Positions 1 to 9,208 of a DNA stretch of 64,000 bases are shown in pieces. The notes beneath the pieces were generated by a model. It made no database searches. It saw only the letters and a program-made list of their open reading frames with translations, and was not told the origin of the DNA. The stretch comes from Enterococcus sp. RIT-PI-f. Its GTDB lineage: Bacteria > Bacillota > Bacilli > Lactobacillales > Enterococcaceae. Position 1 is the first letter of the stretch. Each line of letters opens with the position of its first letter. Position numbers and translations under genes: made by a program. The stretch lies in assembly GCF_001297065.1 (NCBI RefSeq), contig NZ_LHOX01000010.1, positions 1 through 64,000 on the forward strand, read 5' to 3'.

Positions 1-77
1 GTGCTCATCATGACCGAGACATCAACGCTAGTATCAATATTCTGACCGAAGGTCTAAGAATAAAATCGTTAGCTTAG
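1..77 (+). CDS. tnpB: TnpB transposon-associated nuclease, C-terminal fragment (cut by window edge)
   Basis: Reading from base 3, the last 24 codons give a peptide containing HHDRDINASINIL and ending GLRIKSLA before a TAG stop at 75-77. The D-R-D-x-N-A-x-x-N pattern is the final RuvC catalytic motif of IS200/IS605 TnpB (OrfB) proteins, RNA-guided nucleases that cut DNA at the empty donor site. Only the tail is visible, so completeness of the upstream gene is unknown. The structured right end of the element follows directly, as expected for this family. Confidence 0.85.
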   Translation, partial: AHHDRDINASINILTEGLRIKSLA

Positions 78-234
78 ATAGAATCAAGAACCGTAGGAAC
101 TACGGAGATAGCTTGGTAAATAAGAGACACCGCTGTTAGTAAAGAAATAAGCTATCAAGTATGCTCTCTTCCTAAGAAGCTCCCACTTCAAGCGTTAAGA
201 ACCGTTAGGTTTAGCTAAGTGGTGAGTAGTTCAC
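78..234 (+). ncRNA. Probable omega RNA scaffold / right end of the IS200/IS605-type element
   Basis: Downstream of the tnpB stop lie several stem-loops: CCGTAG/CTACGG (91-96/100-105), GATAGCTT/AAGCTATC (107-114/149-156), and a terminal hairpin with CCACTT/AAGTGG (about 183-188/217-222) holding an inner AACC/GGTT hairpin. The element appears to end at TTCAC (230-234). In this family the 3' end of tnpB plus the right end is transcribed as the guide RNA scaffold, and the next ~16-20 nt of flanking DNA (from 235) act as guide. Exact 5' end not determinable; it may begin inside tnpB. Confidence 0.65.
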
Positions 235-399
235 GAATTCGCATAAACTAGAAGAAATCAAAGGAAAAGATGGACAAAAGTCCGCTGGGTCGTTACAATA
301 AAATAGGCTTTCTTATAAGAGAAATAGGCACCACTTTTTGTGGGATAACTGATAATCAACTAAACAGAAGGTAACAAAGAAAAGAATGGAGGACAAATC
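235..399 (+). other. Intergenic region between transposon end and obgE
   Basis: This 165-bp stretch carries the presumed TnpB guide (first ~20 bases) and the obgE leader. A short imperfect hairpin (CTTTCTTATAAGAGAAA) lies near 311-328. No convincing sigma-A promoter pair was seen. The obgE ribosome site GGAGG is at 388-392. Confidence 0.4.
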
Positions 400-1713
400 A
401 TGTCCATGTTTTTAGATCAAGTAACGATCGATGTGAAAGCGGGTAAAGGCGGCGACGGTATGGTCGCATTCCGCAGAGAAAAATATGTACCCGATGGTGG
501 ACCTGCCGGCGGTGATGGTGGTCAAGGCGGTGATGTCGTACTGATGGTCGATGAAGGGCTGCGTACCTTGATGGATTTTCGTTTTAATCGTCATTTCAAA
601 GCAGATCCGGGTGAAAACGGAATGAGTAAAGGCATGCATGGCCGCGGTTCCGAAGATACTTACATCAAAGTCCCTCAAGGCACGACTGTCAGAGATGCAG
701 AGACCGGCGCTTTATTGGGCGATTTGATCGAGCAAGGCCAAACGCTTGTGATCGCTAAAGGCGGTCGTGGCGGACGCGGCAATACGCGTTTTGCTTCACC
801 AAAAAATCCAGCACCAGAATTAGCAGAAAATGGTGAACCAGGTCAAGAAAGAAAAATTGAATTAGAATTGAAAGTCTTAGCAGATGTTGGGTTGGTTGGA
901 TTTCCTTCAGTTGGGAAATCGACATTATTGTCTGTGATCTCCTCTGCACGGCCAAAGATCGGCGCCTATCATTTTACAACATTGGTGCCGAATTTAGGGA
1001 TGGTCACCACATCAGATGGCCGGAGCTTTGCTGTGGCCGATCTGCCTGGACTGATCGAAGGCGCATCACAAGGTGTAGGACTAGGTACGCAATTCTTACG
1101 CCATATCGAACGGACACGAGTGATTTTGCATGTGGTCGATATGAGTGGGATGGAAGGGCGCGATCCGTATGAAGACTACTTGGCGATCAATCATGAATTG
1201 TCCACGCATAATTTGCGTTTGTTGGAAAGACCGCAAATTATTGTGGCCAACAAAATGGATATGCCGGATGCTGAAGAAAACTTAGCTTTGTTCAAAGAAC
1301 AATTGGCCAAAGAACAGACGGATGAGTTTGCAGAAGGCCCAATGATCTTCCCAATTTCCGGTGTAACGAGAAAAGGCATCGACAGTCTGTTGAATGCAAC
1401 AGCTGATTTGATTGAAGTAACGCCAGAATTCTTGTTATACGATGAAGAAATCGAAGAAGATGTGGTACAATATGGCTTCAAATCAGATGAACCTGTCTTC
1501 CAAATCGATCGTGAACCGGATGCAACGTGGGTATTAAGCGGCGATAAAATCGAGAAACTGTTCCAAATGACGAATTTTGATCATGATGAAACCGTCATGC
1601 GCTTTGCCCGTCAATTACGTGGATTAGGTGTCGATGAAGCCTTACGAGCACGAGGTGCCAAGGACGGCGATATCGTTCGCATCGGTGAATTTGAATTTGA
1701 ATTTGTTGAATAG
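400..1713 (+). CDS. obgE: Obg family GTPase (ribosome assembly / stress)
   Basis: A 437-residue protein of normal length for Obg, an essential GTPase that binds the 50S subunit and links ribosome maturation to growth state. The glycine-rich Obg fold fills residues 1-158 (PAGGDGG repeats). The G domain follows, with P-loop GFPSVGKST at 167-175, switch [11 protein letters not shown] and NKMD as the base-specificity motif. An acidic C-terminal OCT domain ends the protein. Start ATG at 400 has GGAGG seven bases upstream; a second Met at codon 3 is a minor alternative. Placement ahead of rnz fits other enterococci. A mobile element ends 165 bp upstream, so the native promoter may be displaced. Confidence 0.98.
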   Translation: MSMFLDQVTIDVKAGKGGDGMVAFRREKYVPDGGPAGGDGGQGGDVVLMVDEGLRTLMDFRFNRHFKADPGENGMSKGMHGRGSEDTYIKVPQGTTVRDAETGALLGDLIEQGQTLVIAKGGRGGRGNTRFASPKNPAPELAENGEPGQERKIELELKVLADVGLVGFPSVGKSTLLSVISSARPKIGAYHFTTLVPNLGMVTTSDGRSFAVADLPGLIEGASQGVGLGTQFLRHIERTRVILHVVDMSGMEGRDPYEDYLAINHELSTHNLRLLERPQIIVANKMDMPDAEENLALFKEQLAKEQTDEFAEGPMIFPISGVTRKGIDSLLNATADLIEVTPEFLLYDEEIEEDVVQYGFKSDEPVFQIDREPDATWVLSGDKIEKLFQMTNFDHDETVMRFARQLRGLGVDEALRARGAKDGDIVRIGEFEFEFVE

Positions 1714-1764
1714 GTCTTTGTTTGAACCTGAGTTTAACAAAATAACAAGATGATCTATCATTTT

Positions 1765-1816
1765 AGACTGCAAAACACTCCTTTTCGATAAGAAAACAGT
1801 GAATTGCAGTCTTTTT
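1765..1816 (+). terminator. Intrinsic terminator after obgE
   Basis: Perfect 9-bp stem AGACTGCAA (1765-1773) / TTGCAGTCT (1804-1812) followed by T5. Confidence 0.8.
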
Positions 1817-1888
1817 GGTTTATTTTTTTGCCTAAATCATATACTGTTAAATAAAAGAGATCCATAAAAATGAATAGGAGTGATTTTC

Positions 1889-2464
1889 ATGCCAAAACGT
1901 GTGATCGTAATGAATTTTGATGCCAATGCGAAAGCTTTCCAAGCCTTTTCCGAGGTCAAAAAGCTGCATGCCAGCCGAGGGATCAAAGGAGAACAAATGG
2001 CGGTCTTGACCCATACCAATACAGGTGTCCATCAATTCAAGATCGAAGATTTTCTTGATTTTACCGGCAGCAACAAAACTTCCACCGGTGGGTTGATCGG
2101 GATGTTAGTTGGGATTCTTGGCGGCCCGCTAGGTATTATGCTGGGCTGGTTTGGCGGTAGTATGATCGGTGCCAGCAGAGATGCCAAGGAGATCCAAAAT
2201 GCCCAAGTATTGTTTGAACATGTTGGACAACAAATTGGCGTAGGCGATACGGGTCTGCTGCTTTTGGCGGATGAAGACGACAATCGGCCATTGAATCAAT
2301 TGATCATGCAAGAATTAGGCGGCGATATTTCACGCTTTGATTCTGAGGAAGTCGAAACAGAAATCGAAAAAGCCAAAGAGGTTGAAGAACAAGCGCGGGT
2401 CCGTGCCCAAGAGGATTGGAAAAATTCTCATGACCAAAACGACACGCAAAATGACACGCACTGA
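1889..2464 (+). CDS. Conserved hypothetical protein with glycine-zipper membrane segment
   Basis: A 191-residue protein. The start is the ATG at 1889 (MPKRVIVMNF), with AGGAG eight bases upstream; an upstream GTG overlaps that ribosome site and is rejected. Residues 1-60 look soluble. A glycine-rich hydrophobic segment (GGLIGMLVGILGGPLGIMLGW) near 70-100 resembles the double glycine zipper of DUF1269/DUF456-like proteins. The C-terminus from ~150 is a highly charged helix. It lies between obgE and rnz with its own space. Function unknown; a role at the membrane is inferred only from the hydrophobic segment. Confidence 0.75.
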   Translation: MPKRVIVMNFDANAKAFQAFSEVKKLHASRGIKGEQMAVLTHTNTGVHQFKIEDFLDFTGSNKTSTGGLIGMLVGILGGPLGIMLGWFGGSMIGASRDAKEIQNAQVLFEHVGQQIGVGDTGLLLLADEDDNRPLNQLIMQELGGDISRFDSEEVETEIEKAKEVEEQARVRAQEDWKNSHDQNDTQNDTH

Positions 2465-2536
2465 TCCATGGAACCTTCGATTGCATATTGCTTTCTTTTC
2501 CGCTAAAATTGTGGAGAGATGAAAGGAACGAAGCAC

Positions 2537-3475
2537 ATGGAATTAGAATTTTTAGGCACAGGCGCGGGTGTGCCCGCAAAACATCGGAATGTTACAAGTA
2601 CAGCCCTGCGGTTGTTGGATGAACGCAACGCGGTTTGGTTGTTTGACTGTGGCGAAGGCACGCAAATGCAAATTTTGCGGTCAACGATTCGCCCACGTAA
2701 AATTGAAAAAATCTTTATTACCCACTTGCATGGTGATCATATCTATGGATTACCAGGGTTGATCAGCAGTCGTTCTTTTCAAGGTGGCGATACACCATTA
2801 GAAATCTATGGCCCAAAAGGCATCAAAGATTTTGTCTATACGATTTTGCGTATTTCACAAACAAAAGTCAGCTATCCTTTGCGCTTGATCGAGATCGAGG
2901 AAGAAGGCTTGCTGTTCAAAGACCAGCAGTTCGAAGTATCTTGTCTACGACTTGATCACGGAATAGAAAGTTTTGGCTATCGCATCGTTGAAGCCAGCCA
3001 TAAGGGTGAATTACAAGTTGATGCGCTTTTGGCCCTAGGTTTGAAACCTGGACCGGTTTTTGGTCGTTTGAAAAAAGGTGAAGTGGTGACGCTTGAAGAT
3101 GGTCTGGTGATCGACGGATCTGAGTATCTCGGACAGGATAAACAAGGCCGAATCGTGGCAATCTTAGGAGATACCCGTTTATGCCGCAATGCAGTCACCC
3201 TTGCCGAAGGCGCGGATGTACTTGTGCATGAAAGCACCTTTAATAAGGCAGAGGCAAAGCTTGCCAGGGCTTATTTTCATTCTACGACATATCAAGCTGC
3301 CCAAGTCGCAGCTGATGCTGGCGTGAAAAAATTGTTATTGAACCATATCAGTGCCCGATATGTAGGCAAAGACATTACTGATTTAGCGAATGAAGCCAAA
3401 GAGAAGTTTCCCAATACCTTGATTGTAAAAGATTTCGATATTGTCGACATTCCCTTTGCTGGAGAGGACGTTTAG
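2537..3475 (+). CDS. rnz: Ribonuclease Z (tRNA 3'-end processing)
   Basis: A 312-residue metallo-beta-lactamase-fold endonuclease that removes 3' trailers from tRNA precursors. The zinc signature HLHGDH is at residues 63-68, preceded by the LFDCGEGTQ motif. Later motifs are ILGDTR and VHESTF, and a histidine in LLNHISARY is also conserved. The ATG at 2537 (MELEFLGTG) has AAAGGAA eight bases upstream; the ATG at 2519 sits directly on another GGAGAG and is less likely. The next gene begins two bases after the stop, so the two are probably co-transcribed. Confidence 0.96.
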   Translation: MELEFLGTGAGVPAKHRNVTSTALRLLDERNAVWLFDCGEGTQMQILRSTIRPRKIEKIFITHLHGDHIYGLPGLISSRSFQGGDTPLEIYGPKGIKDFVYTILRISQTKVSYPLRLIEIEEEGLLFKDQQFEVSCLRLDHGIESFGYRIVEASHKGELQVDALLALGLKPGPVFGRLKKGEVVTLEDGLVIDGSEYLGQDKQGRIVAILGDTRLCRNAVTLAEGADVLVHESTFNKAEAKLARAYFHSTTYQAAQVAADAGVKKLLLNHISARYVGKDITDLANEAKEKFPNTLIVKDFDIVDIPFAGEDV

Positions 3476-3476
3476 T

Positions 3477-4265
3477 ATGAATTTAGAAAATAAAGTCGTG
3501 GTTGTCACTGGGGGTTCGGCAGGTTTAGGCGAACAAATTTGTTATGAAGCTGCGAAACAGGGTGCAATTGTCGTTACCTGCGCCCGCCGGATCAATTTGA
3601 TCGGCAAAGTCAAAGAACAATGTATGGCATTAAGCGGTAAAGAAGCCTTCGCGTTTCAATTAGATATTGCCAATCCTGAAAGCATTGATCGCCTAGTGGA
3701 ACGCATCAATGAAGAAGTCGGTCCTGTAGATGTATTGGTCAACAATGCAGGTTATGGGATCTTCCAAGAATTTACAGAGATGGATTCAGAGGTTTTTCAC
3801 CAAATGTTCGAGGTCAATGTGTTAGGCATGATGGTCTTGACCCAAAAAATCGCCATTCAGATGGCTGAGCAAAAAGCTGGTCATATTATCAATGTTGCCT
3901 CGATCGCTGGAAAAATCGCGACACCAAAAACGGCTGTCTATTCCGCAACTAAATTTGCGGTGATCGGTTTTTCTAATGCCTTGCGTTTGGAGTTGAAACC
4001 AGTTGGCGTCCATGTCACAACGGTCAATCCAGGACCGATTGAAACCGCCTTTTTTGATCAAGCAGATCCAAGCGGTAATTATTTGGCGAATTTGGGCAGT
4101 ATCGTGTTGGAACCGAATAAACTAGCCCGAACGATTGTCAAAAACATGATCCATCCTAAACGAGAAATCAATCGACCGCATATTTTTGGTGCCGCAGCGA
4201 AACTATACACGTTGTTTCCTAGTATCGGGGATTATATGGCAGGAAGTTTATTTAACAAAAAATAG
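3477..4265 (+). CDS. Short-chain dehydrogenase/reductase (YqjQ-like)
   Basis: A 262-residue classical SDR. The cofactor motif TGGSAGLG is at 11-18, NNAGYG at 89-94, catalytic Ser142 in NVASIAG and the YSATK motif gives Tyr155/Lys159. This is a complete catalytic set, so an NAD(P)H-dependent oxidoreductase is expected; the substrate cannot be read from the sequence. The start ATG at 3477 lies one base after the rnz stop, with GGAGAGG inside the rnz end serving as ribosome site. Gene order rnz-SDR is common in Firmicutes. Confidence 0.9.
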   Translation: MNLENKVVVVTGGSAGLGEQICYEAAKQGAIVVTCARRINLIGKVKEQCMALSGKEAFAFQLDIANPESIDRLVERINEEVGPVDVLVNNAGYGIFQEFTEMDSEVFHQMFEVNVLGMMVLTQKIAIQMAEQKAGHIINVASIAGKIATPKTAVYSATKFAVIGFSNALRLELKPVGVHVTTVNPGPIETAFFDQADPSGNYLANLGSIVLEPNKLARTIVKNMIHPKREINRPHIFGAAAKLYTLFPSIGDYMAGSLFNKK

Positions 4266-4277
4266 GAGGTGAAACAG

Positions 4278-4712
4278 ATGAAAAATCAATGGCGGGTCAT
4301 TGTTGGTATTTTATTGATTTTGGTGGTCGTGTTATTCGCAGTGGCAAATAATATGACGGTACCCATAAATTTTGGTTTTACGACTATCCAATCTCCATTG
4401 ATTTTGGTCATCATTGGTTCTGCATTACTGGGAGCCTTGATTTTGCTGTTGGTTTCAACAACAGCGATGTTCCGTCAAAAAAAAGAGTTGAAGGAACTAC
4501 GTAAAAGTCTTACCAAATATCAAACGGAGAACGATCAAGTCCTCAAAGAACAACGGGAAAGCTTAGAACGCGAGTTTAACAACAAACAAGCGGAGTTGGC
4601 AGCAAGAGAAAAACAGCTGAGCAATCAGGAAAAACCATTGTTCGAAGAGGCTGTGCAGACGCGTTCTACAGATGAAACAGATGAAATGAAATCTTTCGAT
4701 TCTCAAGCTTGA
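4278..4712 (+). CDS. LapA-domain (DUF1049) membrane protein
   Basis: A 144-residue protein with two predicted transmembrane helices (about 6-24 and 40-62), the LapA/DUF1049 pattern FAVANNMTVPINFGF between them, then a long charged coiled-coil tail rich in Glu, Lys and Gln. ATG at 4278 follows AGGAGGT by seven bases; the GTG at 4269 lies inside that ribosome site. It starts 12 bases after the SDR gene and probably ends the rnz transcript, as a terminator follows. In Gram-negatives the related LapA/LapB proteins affect envelope assembly; the Firmicute role is unknown. Confidence 0.85.
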   Translation: MKNQWRVIVGILLILVVVLFAVANNMTVPINFGFTTIQSPLILVIIGSALLGALILLLVSTTAMFRQKKELKELRKSLTKYQTENDQVLKEQRESLEREFNNKQAELAAREKQLSNQEKPLFEEAVQTRSTDETDEMKSFDSQA

Positions 4713-4742
4713 TCGTTGAATTTGAATAGAGGATGAGATAGC

Positions 4743-4823
4743 AAAACCACGACTTTCTATTGTCAAAAGGCGAAGACAGAGCATTGATCTAAACCTATTG
4801 CCAGAAAGATAAGGCGTGGTTTT
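4743..4823 (+). terminator. Long-stem intrinsic terminator before recJ
   Basis: AAAACCACG (4743-4751) pairs with CGTGGTTTT (4815-4823); ACTTTCT/AGAAAGA extend the stem; a T-run follows. Confidence 0.65.
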
Positions 4824-4853
4824 TTAGCTTGTTTTCCATTTTTGTCTGAGGTT

Positions 4854-4862
4854 TGATATAAT
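4854..4862 (+). promoter_or_regulatory. Extended -10 promoter of recJ
   Basis: TGATATAAT is a TGn extended -10 with a perfect TATAAT (4857-4862), 22 bases before the recJ start. No good -35 is visible, which the TGn motif can offset. Confidence 0.6.
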
Positions 4863-4883
4863 GAGCGTGTTAGGAGTGATTTG

Positions 4884-7184
4884 GTGAAACAAGCAAATTT
4901 TCTGTGGGTCCAGCCGGAAGTGACTGAGCTATCCCCAGCGTTTAAGGAAATACTACAAACAAATAATATTCCCGAACAGATTGGTCGTTTATTGTGGCAA
5001 CGAAAAATTCGGTCCGCCGAAGCGTTAGCTGCTTTTTTGCGTCCTGATTTAGATAGATTACATGATCCCTTTTTGTTATATGATATGGAAAAGGCGGTAG
5101 CACGGATCCATGAAGCAATCATCAATGAAGAGCAGATCTTGATTTATGGCGACTATGATGCCGACGGGATCACGAGTGCCACTGTGTTAAAAGAAACATT
5201 GGAATTGCTTGGTGCTGAAGCCAGCACATATTTGCCAAACCGTTTCACAGATGGGTATGGCCCCAATCTAGAGGTTTATAAAGAGAAAATCGCTTCAGGT
5301 ATTCAATTGATCGTGACAGTGGATAATGGCGTATCTGGACATGAGGCGATTGCTTATGCCCAACAACAAGGTGTCGACGTGATCGTTACAGACCACCATG
5401 AATTGCCGGACACGCTGCCCAACGCCTATGCGATCATTCATCCACGACACCCGCAAGGACAGTATCCATTCGGTGATTTGGCTGGTGTGGGGGTTGCGTT
5501 CAAAACTGCTTGTGCATTATTGGAAGAAGTACCATTGGAACTGCTGGACTTAGTTGCGATCGGTACGATCGCAGATATGGTTTCTTTGACCGATGAGAAC
5601 CGGATCTTGGTCAGCAATGGGTTGAAAATGATCCAACAGTCCGATCGCATCGGATTGAATGAGCTGCTGTCGATCAGTGGCGTCAATAAGCAGCAAGTAA
5701 CTGAAACGGATATCGGTTTTTCTGTCGGGCCTAGATTGAATGCCATCGGTCGGTTAAAAGATCCTAATCCGGCAGTCACATTGATGACGACTTTCGACCA
5801 GGAAGAAGCGAGACAACTCGCCCACGAATTAGATGTCATCAATCAACAACGCAAGTCTTTTGTTGAAGAAATCATGAAAGAAGCCCAACAAAAAATCCAC
5901 CCCGAAAACGAGGTCCATCTGGTGGTGGGGGATAACTGGCATGAAGGTGTCTTAGGGATCGTGGCTGGCCGTCTGATGCAGCAAACAGGTCGTCCCGTGA
6001 TTGTCTTGACCAAAAAAGACCAAGGAATCGCTAAAGGATCAGGTCGCAGTGTCGCTGCTTTGAATCTATTTGAGATGCTGTCAACGATGAAAGACCTGTT
6101 CGTCAGTTTTGGCGGTCATCATGCAGCAGTAGGTTTGACCATTCCCACGGATGATCTGGATCTGCTGCAAACAGGAATGAATCAGTATGTCCAATCTAAG
6201 GCAATCGATTTGCGTCAAGGTATTCCATTACAAATCGATGATACACTGCCTTTGGCGGATGTGACGATCCAATTGATCGAGGCATTGAAATTATTGGCAC
6301 CATTCGGACTGGGCAATCCATTACCTAAATTCTTGATCAAAGATTTAAACACCAAAAATGCCCGCCAAATTGGATCAGACAATCAGCATTTGAAGTTGGT
6401 CATGGAAGATGCTGCGTCGAACCAATTAGATGTGATCGGCTTTGGTTTCGGTGCTGATGCCCCGGAATTTGCCAATGACCATTTATCGTTGGTCGGCCAA
6501 CTGACAATCAACGAATGGAATGGCAATAGAAAACCGCAATTGATGTTGGAAGACTTTGCAGTTGAAGGGTTTCAACTATTTGATTACCGCTCAAAACGTA
6601 ACCGTCAAGGCGTATCTTTTGGCAAACAGACATTAAGCATCTCATTCCAGAAAAAACCAGCACCTGAGGCACAACGGCTGGCGCCAATGCTGACAGTATT
6701 TGATACATTGCCAGCATTGATCGATTTATATCATGACGGCGGGTACCAGGAGATCGCGTTTTTGGATTGTCCGACAGAGCCGCAGATCATCAAAGAAATC
6801 GTTGATGCATTGACTGTCAACCGCATCGATTTCGTTCTGCTTTCTCCAGAAGACGCCTATGTAGATGGTGTTGGTTCCCGTGATCAATACAGCCGGTTGT
6901 TCAAGCTGATTCAGCATCAAGCACAATTAGATGTCCGCTATAAACTGAAAAGCATTGCGGATTTCTTAAAATTACCCGAAAAATTATTAATTTTTATGAT
7001 TCAGGTGTTTTCTGAGCTGGAATTTGTTACAATACAAGATGGCGTTTTGAAAAAAAATGCTGCCCCTGCAAATCATCCATTAACGGATAGCCGTATATAT
7101 CAACAAAGGCAGCAAATGATCAAGACAGAAGAATTTTTATTAATGAGTGATTTATCGACCTTAAAACAATGGTTGATATCTTAG
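4884..7184 (+). CDS. recJ: Single-stranded-DNA-specific exonuclease RecJ
   Basis: A 766-residue 5'-3' ssDNA exonuclease used in RecF-type recombination and mismatch/base-excision repair. DHH-family motifs are present: DYDADG at 90-95, TVDNG near 145-149, TDHH at 169-172 and the DHHA1 motif FGGHH further on. A Firmicute-specific C-terminal extension of ~200 residues follows the OB-fold region. GTG at 4884 is chosen because AGGAG lies seven bases upstream; TTG at 4881 would have only four. apt follows after 11 bases, the same order as in other Firmicutes, so they form one transcript. Confidence 0.97.
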   Translation: MKQANFLWVQPEVTELSPAFKEILQTNNIPEQIGRLLWQRKIRSAEALAAFLRPDLDRLHDPFLLYDMEKAVARIHEAIINEEQILIYGDYDADGITSATVLKETLELLGAEASTYLPNRFTDGYGPNLEVYKEKIASGIQLIVTVDNGVSGHEAIAYAQQQGVDVIVTDHHELPDTLPNAYAIIHPRHPQGQYPFGDLAGVGVAFKTACALLEEVPLELLDLVAIGTIADMVSLTDENRILVSNGLKMIQQSDRIGLNELLSISGVNKQQVTETDIGFSVGPRLNAIGRLKDPNPAVTLMTTFDQEEARQLAHELDVINQQRKSFVEEIMKEAQQKIHPENEVHLVVGDNWHEGVLGIVAGRLMQQTGRPVIVLTKKDQGIAKGSGRSVAALNLFEMLSTMKDLFVSFGGHHAAVGLTIPTDDLDLLQTGMNQYVQSKAIDLRQGIPLQIDDTLPLADVTIQLIEALKLLAPFGLGNPLPKFLIKDLNTKNARQIGSDNQHLKLVMEDAASNQLDVIGFGFGADAPEFANDHLSLVGQLTINEWNGNRKPQLMLEDFAVEGFQLFDYRSKRNRQGVSFGKQTLSISFQKKPAPEAQRLAPMLTVFDTLPALIDLYHDGGYQEIAFLDCPTEPQIIKEIVDALTVNRIDFVLLSPEDAYVDGVGSRDQYSRLFKLIQHQAQLDVRYKLKSIADFLKLPEKLLIFMIQVFSELEFVTIQDGVLKKNAAPANHPLTDSRIYQQRQQMIKTEEFLLMSDLSTLKQWLIS

Positions 7185-7195
7185 GAGGAAAAAAC

Positions 7196-7708
7196 ATGGA
7201 TTTAAAAAATTATATTGCGAGTATTCCGGATTACCCTCAAGAAGGCATTATTTTCCGCGATATTTCCCCTTTGATGGCGGATGGCGAAGCATATCGTTAT
7301 GCGACACAGCAAATCGTTGAATATGCGCAAGAAAAATCAATCGATATGGTGGTCGGACCAGAAGCGCGCGGCTTTATCGTCGGCTGTCCCGTTGCTTATC
7401 AATTGGGTGTCGGTTTTGCGCCAGTACGCAAAAAAGGCAAATTGCCTCGTGAAACCATCGAAGCTGAATATGAAAAAGAATATGGTGTAGATGTATTGAC
7501 GCTGCATGCAGATGCCATCAAACCAGGCCAACGCGTGTTGATATGTGATGACCTATTGGCAACTGGCGGTACAATCAAAGCAACCATTGAATTGGTCGAA
7601 AAACTAGGCGGTGTCGTAGTTGGCTGTGCCTTCTTGATTGAATTGATGGATCTTCATGGCAGAGATAAAATCCAAGGTGTCGAAATCAAAACATTGATGG
7701 AATATTAA
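7196..7708 (+). CDS. apt: Adenine phosphoribosyltransferase
   Basis: A 170-residue purine salvage enzyme converting adenine and PRPP to AMP. The PRPP-binding motif [13 protein letters not shown] lies at 114-126, and the N-terminal [16 protein letters not shown] signature is typical. ATG at 7196 sits behind TTAGGAGGAA, which overlaps the recJ stop. The length matches the family. It is the last gene of the recJ transcript and is closed by a strong hairpin. Confidence 0.98.
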   Translation: MDLKNYIASIPDYPQEGIIFRDISPLMADGEAYRYATQQIVEYAQEKSIDMVVGPEARGFIVGCPVAYQLGVGFAPVRKKGKLPRETIEAEYEKEYGVDVLTLHADAIKPGQRVLICDDLLATGGTIKATIELVEKLGGVVVGCAFLIELMDLHGRDKIQGVEIKTLMEY

Positions 7709-7710
7709 AA

Positions 7711-7738
7711 AAGTCGGACGTGATGTCCGACTTTTTTT
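7711..7738. terminator. Bidirectional terminator between apt and the SOS gene
   Basis: AAGTCGGAC (7711-7719) / GTCCGACTT (7725-7733) with T8 on the plus strand and an A-run that gives a T-run on the minus strand, so it can end both converging transcripts. Confidence 0.9.
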
Positions 7739-7776
7739 TATTATAATCAAGGGAGCCTTGTGATCGAAGGGAAGGG

Positions 7777-7986
7777 TTATGGTTCGTAGCGATAGATATC
7801 ATGATCGTAGTAATGTCTATTTCGTTTGCGTTCAGCTTGTCGGAATTTCTTTTCGTCCCACAACATGAACCATAGCATCGTTAGAGGACAAAAAATCAAA
7901 ACTGCACTAAGTACGCCAAAATAACCAATAATAATACCCACCAATAATATAAATAAAACAAAACCAAATCGACGAATAGCTTTCAT
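7777..7986 (-). CDS. Small LexA-regulated membrane protein
   Basis: A 69-residue protein starting at ATG 7986 (MKAIRRFGFVLF), eight bases behind AAGGAG; GTG at 7995 overlaps that site and is rejected. A basic N-terminus is followed by ~38 hydrophobic residues (about 8-45: probably two closely spaced helices), then a strongly basic, Tyr/His-containing tail (ERKRNRHYYDHDIYRYEP). I do not recognise the family. Its promoter is sandwiched between two LexA boxes and lexA is the next gene upstream with its own terminator, so it should be SOS-induced. Other bacteria place small division inhibitors (YneA, SosA) next to lexA; this one lacks LysM and is not an evident homologue, so that role is only an inference. 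Confidence 0.75.
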   Translation of the reverse strand: MKAIRRFGFVLFILLVGIIIGYFGVLSAVLIFCPLTMLWFMLWDEKKFRQAERKRNRHYYDHDIYRYEP

Positions 7987-8005
7987 CTTGTTCACTCCTT
8001 ATATA

Positions 8006-8055
8006 CGAACTAATGTTTGTATACCTATTATACGAATGTTTGTTCGCTTTGTAAA
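8006..8055 (-). promoter_or_regulatory. SOS promoter with two LexA boxes
   Basis: On the minus strand the -35 is TTTACA (8055-8050) and the -10 is TATAAT (8032-8027) with 17-bp spacing. Box A (plus strand CGAATGTTTGTTCG, 8033-8046) fills the spacer; box B (CGAACTAATGTTTG, 8006-8019) lies over the expected start site. Both fit the Gram-positive LexA pattern CGAAC-N4-GTTCG with one or two mismatches. Confidence 0.85.
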
Positions 8056-8060
8056 GAGGA

Positions 8061-8091
8061 AAGAAAAAAATCTTCGAAGATTCGAAGATTT
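8061..8091 (-). terminator. Terminator of lexA
   Basis: Near-perfect inverted repeat AAATCTTCG (8068-8076) / CGAAGATTT (8083-8091); on the minus strand it is followed by a T-run (complement of the A-rich 8063-8070). Confidence 0.8.
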
Positions 8092-8112
8092 CATTGATAT
8101 AGCGCATATTGG

Positions 8113-8733
8113 TCATAAAAAATGTCGATATAATCCAACGACTTGTCCTAAAATCGTGACATCATTGAGGATGATCGGATCCATATAATCGTTCTCTGGT
8201 TGTAAACGAATATAGTTCTTTTCTTTAAAGAATCGTTTGCAAGTCGCTTCGTCTTCATCCGTCATGGCGATCACGATATCTCCGTTCTGGGCACTAGACT
8301 GCTTGCGGACGATGACTTGGTCCCCATCGAGGATGCCAGCGTTGATCATACTTTCACCACGGATCGTCAGCATGAACAAGCTGCCAGAACTATTGGCTAA
8401 ATCAGGCGGAATCGGAAAAAAGTCCGATGCTTCTTCGACAGCTAAAATCGGTTCGCCGGCTGTAACGATCCCTAGCATTGGAATCGAAGCTGGTTGAACA
8501 TCGATTTTTTCAAGACCGGAAGCGGTCAATTCGATCGCTCTAGGTTTCGTTGGATCTCTTAAAATCAAGCCCTTTTTTTCAAGTCGGGACAAATGACCAT
8601 GAACAGTTGAAGTGGAGGATAACTGAACGGCTTCGCCAATTTCGCGAACAGTCGGCGGATAACCTTTTTCAGTGACACGTGTATGAATAAACTTAAGAAT
8701 TTCGATCTGTCGATTTTCTGTTCGTTTTGCCAA
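8113..8733 (-). CDS. lexA: LexA repressor of the SOS response
   Basis: A 206-residue repressor/self-protease. The N-terminal winged helix (about 1-65, [21 protein letters not shown]) binds operators. The RecA-stimulated cleavage site is Ala92-Gly93 in VTAGEP. The catalytic pair is Ser128 (GESM) and Lys166 (ATCKRF). TTG at 8733 is favoured because GAAGG lies eight bases upstream; GTG at 8742 would overlap the ribosome site. A LexA box at 8790-8803 lies in the divergent region, so autoregulation is expected. Confidence 0.96.
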   Translation of the reverse strand: MAKRTENRQIEILKFIHTRVTEKGYPPTVREIGEAVQLSSTSTVHGHLSRLEKKGLILRDPTKPRAIELTASGLEKIDVQPASIPMLGIVTAGEPILAVEEASDFFPIPPDLANSSGSLFMLTIRGESMINAGILDGDQVIVRKQSSAQNGDIVIAMTDEDEATCKRFFKEKNYIRLQPENDYMDPIILNDVTILGQVVGLYRHFL

Positions 8734-8778
8734 AACTGACACCTTCTTTCATTTAATAACTAAAGTGTACCATAGGAT

Positions 8779-8803
8779 TGTCAATAATTCAAACAAATGT
8801 TCG
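8779..8803 (-). promoter_or_regulatory. LexA box and -35 of lexA
   Basis: CAAACAAATGTTCG (8790-8803) matches the LexA consensus at most positions. Next to it, the minus strand carries a perfect TTGACA (8784-8779) pointing toward lexA; its -10 is not clear. The box also lies upstream of the divergent DUF896 gene. Confidence 0.7.
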
Positions 8804-8867
8804 CTTTTTGTCCTATTGTTTTTATAGCGCAAGTTGTAGTAAAATCAAGGGTAAAGGAGTGACGAAG

Positions 8868-9110
8868 ATGTTATCACCAGAGAAATTAGCGCGCATCAAT
8901 GCATTGGCAAAAAAGAAAAAAAGTACAGGTCTGACAGATGCTGAAGCAAAAGAACAAAAAATCTTGCGAGAAGAGTATTTAACAGCCTTTCGCGGTGGGA
9001 TGCGACACCATATCGAAGGCATGAAGATCGTTGACCCAGAAGGAACCGATGTCACGCCAGAAAAATTAAAAGAAATCCAAAAGCAAAAAGGACTTCACGG
9101 CAGGGAGTAG
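8868..9110 (+). CDS. DUF896 (YnzC/UPF0291) family protein
   Basis: An 80-residue cytoplasmic helical protein ([21 protein letters not shown], then [23 protein letters not shown]). This is the YnzC family, found next to lexA/yneA in Bacillus, where ynzC is SOS-linked. ATG at 8868 has AAAGGAG eight bases upstream. The LexA box at 8790-8803 lies ~65 bases ahead, so LexA control is possible. Molecular function is unknown. The conserved position between lexA and tkt matches the Bacillus layout. Confidence 0.9.
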   Translation: MLSPEKLARINALAKKKKSTGLTDAEAKEQKILREEYLTAFRGGMRHHIEGMKIVDPEGTDVTPEKLKEIQKQKGLHGRE

Positions 9111-9129
9111 TGAAATCCTTTCCAATCTA

Positions 9130-9158
9130 TTGTAATCGATAGAGAAATCACGTATAAT
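9130..9158 (+). promoter_or_regulatory. Promoter of tkt
   Basis: TTGTAA (9130-9135), 17-bp spacer, TATAAT (9153-9158). Confidence 0.8.
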
Positions 9159-9208
9159 TGAAAATAAGTAATAAAGGTAAAAAAAACCTAAATTAGGAGG
9201 AACTATCA

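Noticed and set aside
1876-1888. GTG start for the 1889 gene
   Set aside because: The GTG overlaps the AGGAG ribosome site that serves the ATG at 1889.
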